From Candidatus Coliplasma caballi (GTDB lineage Bacteria; Bacillota; Clostridia; Oscillospirales; CAG-382): a stretch of 5,185 nucleotides of DNA. The stretch lies in contig JAGHTH010000086.1 in the NCBI GenBank assembly GCA_018065365.1, forward strand, positions 1 to 5,185, written 5' to 3'. A model generated the notes under the pieces. The model was not told where the DNA came from and made no database searches. It saw nothing but the letters and a program-made list of their open reading frames with translations. Below, piece by piece: positions 1 to 5,185 of the stretch. Position numbers and translations under genes: made by a program. The stretch's first letter is position 1. Each line of letters opens with the position of its first letter.

Positions 1-11
1 CCCGATACCTT

Positions 12-40
12 ATTATAAACGCTTTTGCGACAGAATGCAA
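12..40 (-). promoter_or_regulatory. Strong SigA-type promoter reading out of the left edge
   Basis: Read on the minus strand, a -35 box TTGCAT (40-35) is followed by a 17-nt spacer and a perfect -10 box TATAAT (17-12). The start point would fall at about position 5, so the transcribed gene lies outside the window. A short inverted repeat, TTGC-N8-GCAA (25-28 and 37-40), overlaps the -35 box and spacer and could be an operator, but four-base arms may be chance. The promoter lies downstream of the terminator at 175-216, so it begins a separate transcription unit in the same direction. I see no convincing gene, RNA or repeat in the rest of the spacer (41-174). Confidence 0.72.
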
Positions 41-174
41 GAGGGAAAGAGAGGAAAGTTAAAACGATATTCCTTTTATAAATAACAACTTATTTTTGTG
101 CTGACCTCAATATATTCCCAGCCGGAGGGGGTGTCAGGGAGAGCCGGATTGTTCAAAGCAAAAGAAAAGATAAT

Positions 175-216
175 AAAAATAAAAAAGAAAGAACGCGGCT
201 CGTCCGCGTTCTTTCT
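175..216 (-). terminator. Intrinsic terminator closing the SGNH-lipoprotein operon
   Basis: A perfect 13-bp inverted repeat (186-198 paired with 204-216) encloses a 5-nt loop. On the minus strand the stem is GC-rich next to the loop and is followed at once by a T-rich run (TTTTT-A-TTTTT, 185-175). This is a textbook Rho-independent terminator for minus-strand transcription. It starts 62 nt after the stop codon of the last lipoprotein gene. In the plus direction there is no T-run right after the stem, so it is not clearly bidirectional. Confidence 0.93.
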
Positions 217-278
217 ACCTATTAAGGGATTATTTTATCCTTTTTTCTTTTGCGGTCTGCGCTCTCCGGCACAACCGA

Positions 279-971
279 TCATTTCACTTCTGCGATGGTG
301 GCAGTGCAGATGTACTCTGCTTCATACCACTTCACGTCGGGAGTCGAGGTCGGGATGTTCTCGAAGTCAACGCCCTCAATCACGAACTGATCGCCGACCG
401 CCCAGGTCGCAGCGTAGTTGATGAAGTTGGAGCAGTTGTCGCTGGTAAAGTCGATCGCGTTCGGATCGCCGGGGTTGATCGTGGGATAGTCGTTGCCGTA
501 GTTCGCTGCCCAGACGAAGCCGCCCTCGGGCATCGAAACGGTAGCAGCGGAGCCGTCCGCAAGACCGTTCGTGATCTCGGTGATCTCGTAGGTGTTCTCT
601 GCGCCATCAACGGGTTTGAACGCGACGTGGAGCCACCAACCGCCTGCAGCATCGTTCTCGGTGAAGATCGAGCCGGCGCCTTCCTGGAAACCGTCGTTGT
701 AATGGGTTACCCAGAACATTTTTGCGTCAGCGACGACGGGATCGCCGCCCTCTTCGGAGGACTCAGCGGGTGCTTCCTCGGAAGATTCAGCGGGCGCTTC
801 TTCGGACGATGCAGCGGGCGCTTCTTCGGAAGAAGCGGCGGGAGTTTCGGATGCAGCCGCGGAGGATTCAGCGGGAGTGGAAGAGGTTTCTTCCTCGCCG
901 CAGGATGCCAGCGCGAACAGGCAGCCGGTCAGAGCGATGAGCATTGCAAGAGCAAATGCGAGTTTTTTCAT
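279..971 (-). CDS. Acidic-linker surface lipoprotein B (230 aa), unknown C-terminal domain
   Basis: Predicted secreted lipoprotein of unknown function. I chose the ATG at 971-969 because GAAAGGA sits 8 nt upstream and the product begins with a clean lipoprotein signal (MKK, then a hydrophobic stretch). Two cysteines fit a lipobox: LTGC (C17) and LASC (C24). C24 is the better lipidation site because it follows a longer hydrophobic core and precedes GEEE. Residues 25-80 form an extended acidic Ala/Ser/Glu/Pro linker with 8-residue repeats of SSEEAPA(A/E). Residues 84-230 form a compact, aromatic-rich, probably extracellular domain with the landmarks FWVTHYNDG, EGAG-IFTE, WW-HV-FKPVDG, EGGFV-A-YGN, IEGVD and WYEAEYICTA. 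It has only two cysteines after the signal region (DNCSN and YICTA). It is a paralogue of the gene immediately upstream (41 nt gap) and the last gene before the terminator. I do not recognise the domain; binding or structural roles are both possible. Confidence 0.88.
   Translation of the reverse strand: MKKLAFALAMLIALTGCLFALASCGEEETSSTPAESSAAASETPAASSEEAPAASSEEAPAESSEEAPAESSEEGGDPVVADAKMFWVTHYNDGFQEGAGSIFTENDAAGGWWLHVAFKPVDGAENTYEITEITNGLADGSAATVSMPEGGFVWAANYGNDYPTINPGDPNAIDFTSDNCSNFINYAATWAVGDQFVIEGVDFENIPTSTPDVKWYEAEYICTATIAEVK
750..833 (-). repeat. 24-bp / 8-aa tandem repeat in lipoprotein B linker
   Basis: Codes residues 47-74 as SSEEAPAA, SSEEAPAE, SSEEAPAE and a final SSEE that runs into GGDP. 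The units are imperfect at the DNA level through synonymous changes, so selection on the protein or older duplication is more likely than very recent slippage. The segment is acidic and probably unstructured, a spacer between the lipid anchor and the folded domain. Confidence 0.85.
917..971 (-). repeat. 5' coding segment duplicated in both lipoprotein genes (copy B)
   Basis: The first 55 coding bases match 1741-1795 of the upstream paralogue with a single mismatch (948 versus 1772). Extending to 71 bases (901-971 versus 1725-1795) gives five mismatches. The encoded first 28 residues are identical, so every change is synonymous. This is far tighter than the similarity of the C-terminal domains. 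Confidence 0.9.
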
Positions 972-979
972 GATTATTG

Positions 980-986
980 TCCTTTC
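980..986 (-). promoter_or_regulatory. Ribosome binding site fixing the start of lipoprotein B
   Basis: GAAAGGA on the minus strand, 8 nt before the ATG at 971-969. It sets the start at the MKK signal peptide rather than at an in-frame ATG 72 nt further upstream, which would overlap the previous gene. No promoter is evident in the 41-nt gap, which supports co-transcription with the upstream paralogue. Confidence 0.85.
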
Positions 987-1012
987 AGAATCGTTTTGCG
1001 TTTTTTCTGTGA

Positions 1013-1795
1013 TCAGTTCACTGCAGCGGCATACGCGGTGCAAATGTAGCCGGAATCGTACCAGTTCAGGTCGGACGTGGTGGTCGGGACGATCTTTTTC
1101 TCGAGGTCAACGCCTTCGATCAGGAACTGCTGACCGGCAGACAGAGCGCCTGCCCATGCGAATGCGTCGGTAACCTGAACGGTTACGTAGTTGGGCATTG
1201 AAAGGTGCTTTTCATCGTCGTACCACAGGCCGCTGGAGCCGTCGCCGGTCAGACCTGCGCAGAGTTCCGGCCAGTTGTTGCCGATGTTGACCGCATAAAC
1301 GAAGCCGCCTTCCGGAATGGTGAGGGAAACGCCTGCGCCGCCGTCGCCGCGCGAAATCTCGACGACCTCGAACACGTTCTCCATGCCGTCAACGGGTTTG
1401 AACGAGACGTGATGCCACCAAGCACCGCCTTCGTCGGTCTCGGTGAAGATCGTGCCGGCACCCTCGACCTGACCGTCGTTGAAGTGGGTAACCCAGAACA
1501 GGACGGAATCGCCGATATCGGGAACGTCGGTTTCGGAGGCCTCGCCGGGTTCATCCTCGGAGGTTGCGGGCGCTTCTTCGGAGGATTCGGCGGGTGCTTC
1601 CTCGGAGGATTCAGCGGGCGCTTCTTCGGAAGATGCCGCAGGTGCCTCTTCGGAGGATGCAGCAGGAGTTTCGGATGCAGTCGCAGAGGATTCCGCGGGA
1701 GCGGAAGATTCTTCTTCCTCACCGCAGGACGCGAGTGCAAACAGGCAGCCGGTCAGAGCGATGAGCATTGCGAGAGCAAATGCGAGTTTTTTCAT
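1013..1795 (-). CDS. Acidic-linker surface lipoprotein A (260 aa), unknown C-terminal domain
   Basis: Predicted secreted lipoprotein of unknown function and paralogue of the next gene downstream. The ATG at 1795-1793 has AGAAAGGA 8 nt upstream. An upstream in-frame ATG would add a Lys-rich tract and overlap the SGNH gene, so I reject it. The first 28 residues equal those of the paralogue, with the same two candidate lipidation cysteines (C17 and the preferred C24). An acidic linker (25-95) holds four 8-residue SSEEAPA units. The exposed domain (96-260) has FWVTHFNDG, EGAG-IFTE, WW-HV-FKPVDG, IPEGGFVYAV-IGN, IEGVD and WYDSGYICTA. By eye, 33 of 48 residues match the paralogue from FWVTH to the EI after FKPVDG. 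After the GN motif it carries about 20 extra residues, including GSSGLWYDDEKHL. It starts 25 nt after the SGNH stop codon, so the genes are almost certainly one operon. I do not recognise the domain family. Confidence 0.9.
   Translation of the reverse strand: MKKLAFALAMLIALTGCLFALASCGEEEESSAPAESSATASETPAASSEEAPAASSEEAPAESSEEAPAESSEEAPATSEDEPGEASETDVPDIGDSVLFWVTHFNDGQVEGAGTIFTETDEGGAWWHHVSFKPVDGMENVFEVVEISRGDGGAGVSLTIPEGGFVYAVNIGNNWPELCAGLTGDGSSGLWYDDEKHLSMPNYVTVQVTDAFAWAGALSAGQQFLIEGVDLEKKIVPTTTSDLNWYDSGYICTAYAAAVN
1562..1657 (-). repeat. 24-bp / 8-aa tandem repeat in lipoprotein A linker
   Basis: Codes residues 47-78 as four units: SSEEAPAA, SSEEAPAE, SSEEAPAE and SSEEAPAT. The linker continues as a degenerate acidic stretch (SEDEPGEASE). 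This is one complete unit more than in the downstream paralogue and accounts for part of the 30-residue length difference between the two proteins. Confidence 0.87.
1741..1795 (-). repeat. 5' coding segment duplicated in both lipoprotein genes (copy A)
   Basis: Partner of the segment at 917-971: 54 of 55 bases are identical and in the same orientation, 824 bp apart. It encodes the start and hydrophobic core of the lipoprotein signal peptide. Two long direct repeats so close together could support recombination that deletes one gene or forms a chimera. Confidence 0.9.
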
Positions 1796-1803
1796 GTGTG
1801 CTT

Positions 1804-1811
1804 TCCTTTCT
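1804..1811 (-). promoter_or_regulatory. Ribosome binding site fixing the start of lipoprotein A
   Basis: AGAAAGGA on the minus strand, 8 nt before the ATG at 1795-1793. The same octamer precedes the SGNH gene, and seven of its eight bases recur before lipoprotein B, so the three genes share one translation-initiation style. Confidence 0.85.
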
Positions 1812-1820
1812 GTGATGTAT

Positions 1821-2792
1821 TTATTTTTCTTTTTCTTTTTTGCGTTTGGAAAGGAGCGCGGCGGCAAGTGCGATAAACGCCGCTACGGCGACGACGCTTA
1901 CCACGATCAGCGTGATCTCGAACGCCGTGAGTCCATCGGACTGCTTGTTGATGCCGGGGAGCGTTTCGACCTGCTCGGACTGTTCGGAAACGGGCTCTTC
2001 GGAGGATTCTTCGACCGGTGCGGGCGGTGCGATCACCGTGCGCAAGAACTCTGCGATATAGGGAGCGATCACGTCGTAGCCGGCGGAATTCGGGTGGATA
2101 TGGTCTTTCAAATAGGTCAGCGAGGTCGAAACCTCGAGCGCGTCGTTGATCTCTTGGTTGTTGTACAGATCCAGGTAGGGAATCTCCCACTTGTCGCAGA
2201 TCTGCTTGGCAAGGTCGAAATACGCGCTCATGTCTTTCAGCGACACGCCTTTTTCCGCGGCGGGAAGCTGATAGTTGATGACGAAGCAGAACTTTGCGTC
2301 CTGAAACGCTTTTTTCGCGTACGCGAAAGAAAATTCCAGACCGCCGCCGAAGGTGGAGCGGTCGAAGGTGGTCATATCGGTGCTGTCGGACATCACGCCG
2401 ACGGGAGCGCCGTCCCACGCGTCGTTGACGCCGCCGTGCAGAACGACGAGGTCGAACTTCTGCCCGCTCGCTTTCTGAAGCTGCGCCTGTACGGTGTTCG
2501 CGCCGCGGCAGTCCGAAACGGAAGCGCCGGAAGCGGAAATGTTCGTGTTGATGATGCCGTCCGAAACGGCGATTCTGCCCGCCCAGCCGACGCAGTCTTT
2601 ATGAACGGGATCGTCCCATTCCACGCGCGCCTCGCAGATCGAGTCGCCGACGAACAGGACCTTTAAGCCGTTCAAAGGAGAAGCCGCGGGATCGGAAGAA
2701 ACGTCCTGTCCGTCCGCCAGAACGGGAACGGAAAGGGAGCAGAGCAATACGAAAATCAGAAGAAAACAAAAGAAAATACGGTTTCTTTGCAC
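1821..2792 (-). CDS. Membrane-anchored extracellular SGNH/GDSL-type hydrolase (323 aa)
   Basis: Predicted surface esterase or acyl hydrolase of the SGNH superfamily; the substrate is unknown. Block I is LKVLFVGDSI with the nucleophile Ser51. A block II glycine is in SASGAS (Gly89). Block III is GGVND with oxyanion Asn123. Block V is DHIH with catalytic Asp230 and His233, followed by the usual PNSAGY. I place the start at the GTG at 2792-2790: AGAAAGGA lies 10 nt upstream and the product opens with a typical signal peptide (QRNR, hydrophobic core, SVPVLA before DG at 26/27). A longer reading from 2825 would lie within the promoter and place the ribosome binding site inside the gene. After the catalytic domain (43-253) comes an acidic Pro/Glu/Ser spacer (256-276), a transmembrane helix (about 291-314) and a basic tail KRKKEKEK, giving a type I membrane topology with the enzyme outside. 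It is first in an operon with two lipoproteins. Cell-wall or glycan deacylation is plausible but unproven. Confidence 0.9.
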   Translation of the reverse strand: MQRNRIFFCFLLIFVLLCSLSVPVLADGQDVSSDPAASPLNGLKVLFVGDSICEARVEWDDPVHKDCVGWAGRIAVSDGIINTNISASGASVSDCRGANTVQAQLQKASGQKFDLVVLHGGVNDAWDGAPVGVMSDSTDMTTFDRSTFGGGLEFSFAYAKKAFQDAKFCFVINYQLPAAEKGVSLKDMSAYFDLAKQICDKWEIPYLDLYNNQEINDALEVSTSLTYLKDHIHPNSAGYDVIAPYIAEFLRTVIAPPAPVEESSEEPVSEQSEQVETLPGINKQSDGLTAFEITLIVVSVVAVAAFIALAAALLSKRKKEKEK

Positions 2793-2802
2793 AAAAAACA
2801 CA

Positions 2803-2810
2803 TCCTTTCT
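2803..2810 (-). promoter_or_regulatory. Ribosome binding site deciding the GTG start of the SGNH gene
   Basis: AGAAAGGA lies 10 nt before the GTG at 2792-2790. Another in-frame GTG (2801-2799) is only 1 nt from the site and too close to use. The predicted transcription start is almost at this site, so the leader would be unusually short, under about 20 nt. Confidence 0.75.
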
Positions 2811-2815
2811 TTTAC

Positions 2816-2844
2816 AATGTACCACAAAATCACGAAAAAGTCAA
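2816..2844 (-). promoter_or_regulatory. SigA-type promoter of the SGNH-lipoprotein operon
   Basis: On the minus strand, the -35 box TTGACT (2844-2839) is followed by a 17-nt spacer and the -10 box TACATT (2821-2816). The TGG just before the -10 box makes an extended -10 element. Expected transcription start is about 2808-2810. The site lies in the 71-nt gap after the MATE gene. I see no operator or terminator in that gap, so readthrough from the upstream genes is possible as well. Confidence 0.75.
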
Positions 2845-2863
2845 TAGGAATCTGCGTGAAAGG

Positions 2864-4240
2864 TCAGTAGGACGCTCTCCTGCGGAACGCTTTTCGGTAG
2901 CAGATCAGGTAAGTTACGGCAAGCGCGATCGACGTGATCAGCCACGACAGCGGCCAGGACGCGACCAGCACCGACAGCGTATGGTACGCTTCCATGGCGA
3001 AAACGGTCATGATCCAGACGATACGCAGCACGCACACGCCGAACACGCAGAGGATCATCGGCTGAACGGAATAGCCCATTCCGCGCAGCGCGCCGGACAG
3101 CACGTCCATGATCCCGCAGAGGAAATAGGTCGTGGCGATGACGATGAGGCGTTCCGATCCGAACGCGATGGACGCCTCGCTGTCCCCCAGATAGATCGAA
3201 AGCAGCGGGCGGCGCAGCAGCACCGCGACCGAGCCGACGATCATGCCGGAAGCGACCACGCAGAGCAGGCAGATGCGCGTGATCTTGCGGACGTTTTCCG
3301 TTTTGCCCGCGCCGATGTTCTGCCCGACGAAGTTCATGACGGTCTGCTGGAAGCCGACCATCACGGTATAGACGAAGCCCTCGATACTGGAAGACGCGGC
3401 GCTGCCGTTGAGGACGACCGAGCCGAGCGAGTTGACGGAGGACTGGATGATGACGTTGGAGATCGCGAACATGGAACCCTGCAAGCCGGCGGGAAGTCCG
3501 ATGCGGACGATGCGGACGAGGGCTTTTTTGTAGAACCGCAGTTTGCGGAAATCCAGGCGGATCTCGTCTTTCCGGCGCGTCAGTTCGATCATAACCAGCA
3601 CGCAGGAAAGCGTTTGCGAAATGGTGGTCGCCAGCGCGACGCCCGCGACGTTCAGATCGAACGCCCAGACGAACAGGACGTTGAGAAGGACGTTCAGAAC
3701 GCCGGAGATCGACAAAAAGATCAGCGGTGTACGGGTATCGCCCGCGGCACGCAAGATCGCCGCGCCGAAGTTATAGAGCAGCATCGGGATGACGCCCGCA
3801 AAGTAAATTTTGAGGTAAACCGTCGAAAGTTCGATCTGCTCGGCGGGGGTTTTCATCCATTCGAGGAACGTCCCGGAAAACAGCATACCGACGACGGTCA
3901 AGAACACGCCGCAGACCACCGCGCCCGGAATGGCGGTGTGGATCGTGCGATGCACCAGCTTTTCGTCCTTGGCGCCCAAGCCCTGCGCGACGCAGACGCC
4001 CGCGCCGGTGGCGAAGCCCATGAACAGATTGACCAGCAGCGTGATCAGCGAGCCGGTCGCGCCGACGGCACCGACCGAGTTTTCACCGCAGAACTGCCCG
4101 ACAACGACAAGATCCGCGGCGTTGAACAGCAGCTGCAGCAGCCCGGTCAGGATGATCGGGACGGTATAGATCAGAATTTTTTTGAGAAACGGGCCCTCAC
4201 AGAGATCCATGGGGGACTTTGCGCGTCTGGACGCGGTCAT
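2864..4240 (-). CDS. MATE-family multidrug / cation antiporter (458 aa)
   Basis: Integral membrane exporter of the MATE family, which typically extrudes cationic drugs or metabolites in exchange for Na+ or H+. The length is normal and the sequence is consistent with the usual 12 helices in two homologous halves. The N-terminal half opens with DLCEGPFLKKIL then P28 and the QLLFNAADLVVVGQF signature (36-50), followed by AQGLGAKD (85-92) and LRAAGDTRTP (163-172). The second half repeats this plan with RIGLPAGLQG (246-255), GQNIGAGK (306-313) and LRGMGYSVQP (385-394). The C-terminus is short and basic (RKAFRRR). The ATG at 4240-4238 has AGAAGG 9 nt upstream; the internal ATG at codon 11 has no such site. 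The gene starts 42 nt after the oxidoreductase and is probably in its operon. The overall pattern resembles the Firmicutes MepA-like branch, but the substrate cannot be read from sequence. Confidence 0.93.
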   Translation of the reverse strand: MTASRRAKSPMDLCEGPFLKKILIYTVPIILTGLLQLLFNAADLVVVGQFCGENSVGAVGATGSLITLLVNLFMGFATGAGVCVAQGLGAKDEKLVHRTIHTAIPGAVVCGVFLTVVGMLFSGTFLEWMKTPAEQIELSTVYLKIYFAGVIPMLLYNFGAAILRAAGDTRTPLIFLSISGVLNVLLNVLFVWAFDLNVAGVALATTISQTLSCVLVMIELTRRKDEIRLDFRKLRFYKKALVRIVRIGLPAGLQGSMFAISNVIIQSSVNSLGSVVLNGSAASSSIEGFVYTVMVGFQQTVMNFVGQNIGAGKTENVRKITRICLLCVVASGMIVGSVAVLLRRPLLSIYLGDSEASIAFGSERLIVIATTYFLCGIMDVLSGALRGMGYSVQPMILCVFGVCVLRIVWIMTVFAMEAYHTLSVLVASWPLSWLITSIALAVTYLICYRKAFRRRASY

Positions 4241-4282
4241 AAAGGAACGCCTTCTTTGCTGCGAGTGATAAGGGGAGAAAGG

Positions 4283-5185
4283 TTACTTCTTGGGGCGCTG
4301 CTGATCCGCGTAGAACGTTTCGAACGCGTAGCCGTCGAAGCAGGGATCGTTTTCCCCGAGGTCGAGCAGAAGTTCCTCGGTGCCGTAGTTCGCTTTGGAC
4401 TTTTTGCCGGCGAGCATGATCTTGACCGCCATGGTCATTTCGGGGACCGTCGCGAGATCGTTCGGTTTGCCCTCCAGCCACGCGCAGACGTGTTTGAGCA
4501 TCGCTTCGTAGAGTTTGTTCACGTCGAGTTTGTAGGCGAAGCTCGTCTTGGTGGTCATGACCAGCGCCGTCGAGGGCTGCCAGCCCTTCATGCAGATGTG
4601 GTAGCAGGCGGTCGCACCGCTCGCGAAGCGAACCATGAAGCTCTCGGTCGGGACGTCGCCGACCGTTCCGCCGCCGATGTAGGTGCAGGAAACCGCCGTG
4701 TCGCCTTTCATAAAGCCGAGGATCGACTCGATGGAATGGATCGCGTAGTTGAATTCGTCCACGCCGACCATGGTCGTTACGTGGATAATATCGCCGCGCT
4801 GTTCTTTCGGAACGGCGAAGAAGGAATCGCGTTCGTAGGTATAGCGCATCGCGGAAGTGCCGAGGATGACTTTGCCGGAAGCGGCGAGCGCTTCGATCGC
4901 GCGGCAGTCCTTGAGGTTGCCGACGATGGGCTTGTCGATGAACACGGGAACGCCCGCGTCGATAAAGGGTTTCGCGAGTTCGATGTGGCGATCCCAGTTA
5001 CAAGACTGGATAAACGCGATATCGACGTTCTTTGCCATTTCGGAAAGGTCGTAGTAGCGTTTTTCCAAGCCGAATTTTTCGATGAAAGCGTTGACTTCCT
5101 CATCGGTGCGGAAGCCGTCGTTATAAATGGCGGTGTAGCGCGCGGTGGAACCCGCGAGCAAAATTTCCGCAAAAGCGGGTGCGTG
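4283..5185 (-). CDS. Gfo/Idh/MocA-family NAD(P)-dependent oxidoreductase, N-terminus beyond window
   Basis: Cytoplasmic sugar, inositol or related polyol dehydrogenase type; exact substrate unknown. The frame is open to the right edge (first visible residues HAPAFAEILLAG), so the TTG at 5161-5159 is not the start, and the missing part should hold the first beta strand and glycine-rich nucleotide loop. Of the 300 visible residues, the Rossmann part shows VDIAFIQSCNWDRHIELA (55-72) and AGVPVFIDKP (77-86), where Asp replaces the usual Glu of the family's EKP motif. The C-terminal alpha/beta half has YAIHSIESILGFM (147-159), whose His150 sits where the family's conserved catalytic histidine is expected. 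It ends with the typical LYEAMLKHVCAWLEGKP (227-241), MLAGKKS and LLLDL elements. It lies 42 nt upstream of the MATE gene in the same direction. Some members are not dehydrogenases, so the reaction is uncertain. Confidence 0.9.
   Translation of the reverse strand, partial: HAPAFAEILLAGSTARYTAIYNDGFRTDEEVNAFIEKFGLEKRYYDLSEMAKNVDIAFIQSCNWDRHIELAKPFIDAGVPVFIDKPIVGNLKDCRAIEALAASGKVILGTSAMRYTYERDSFFAVPKEQRGDIIHVTTMVGVDEFNYAIHSIESILGFMKGDTAVSCTYIGGGTVGDVPTESFMVRFASGATACYHICMKGWQPSTALVMTTKTSFAYKLDVNKLYEAMLKHVCAWLEGKPNDLATVPEMTMAVKIMLAGKKSKANYGTEELLLDLGENDPCFDGYAFETFYADQQRPKK

Noticed and set aside
98..421. Plus-strand frame of 107 codons across the terminator
   Set aside because: It reads through the terminator hairpin and into the 3' end of lipoprotein B, has a low-complexity product, and lacks a convincing ribosome binding site.
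627..1049. Plus-strand Gly/Arg/Phe-rich frame (CSGRFFGR-like repeats) opposite lipoprotein B
   Set aside because: The repeats are the complement of the acidic linker repeats. There is no ribosome binding site or independent support.
750..1657. CRISPR array or satellite
   Set aside because: The 24-bp repeats are contiguous, in frame with no spacers, and encode a regular protein linker.
1821..1960. Sortase-type cell-wall anchor in the SGNH protein (LPGIN, then a hydrophobic helix and a basic tail)
   Set aside because: The order resembles an LPxTG anchor, but LPGIN lacks the Thr-Gly pair that sortase cleaves. A plain transmembrane anchor explains the data.
1479..2666. Plus-strand open frame of 395 codons antisense to lipoprotein A and the SGNH gene
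   Set aside because: It spans two well-supported minus-strand genes and the gap between them, has no recognisable domain, and its first part is the translated mirror of the linker repeats. GC-biased codon use readily leaves such antisense frames open.
2826..2863. Terminator after the MATE gene
   Set aside because: The best pairing is a 5-bp TCACG/CGTGA with a loop of about 20 nt and no proper T-run after it. I cannot support a terminator here.

Overview
All the genes I can support lie on the minus strand, so transcription runs from right to left. Moderately GC-rich codons, AGAAAGGA-type ribosome binding sites, SigA-type promoters, Gram-positive-style lipoprotein signals (LASC-G) and acidic Ser/Glu/Ala/Pro linkers suggest an uncultured member of the Clostridia (Bacillota), plausibly from an animal gut. 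This placement is an inference from style; the window has no marker gene.

Layout from right to left. (1) 5185-4283 is the C-terminal 300 residues of a Gfo/Idh/MocA-type NAD(P)-dependent oxidoreductase, cut by the window edge. (2) 4240-2864 is a complete MATE-family multidrug/cation antiporter, 42 nt downstream and probably co-transcribed. (3) A good SigA promoter with an extended -10 (2844-2816) then starts a second transcription unit. (4) 2792-1821 is an exported SGNH/GDSL-type hydrolase with a C-terminal membrane anchor. (5) 1795-1013 and (6) 971-279 are two tandem paralogous lipoproteins. They share a signal peptide and an 8-residue acidic linker repeat, and carry a related C-terminal domain that I do not recognise. 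(7) A strong intrinsic terminator (216-175) closes the unit. (8) The leftmost 175 bases are intergenic and hold a near-consensus promoter (40-12, minus strand) firing out of the window towards an unseen gene.

The most interesting part is the SGNH-lipoprotein-lipoprotein unit. It encodes three proteins displayed on the outer face of the membrane, with tight spacing, near-identical ribosome binding sites and the same style of acidic SSEE-rich tether. I infer a small cell-surface module in which a hydrolase acts beside two related, possibly ligand-binding, lipoproteins. Nothing in the sequence identifies the substrate. The two lipoproteins are nearly identical at their 5' ends but clearly diverged in their exposed domains, as expected for an old duplication with a constrained or gene-converted export region.
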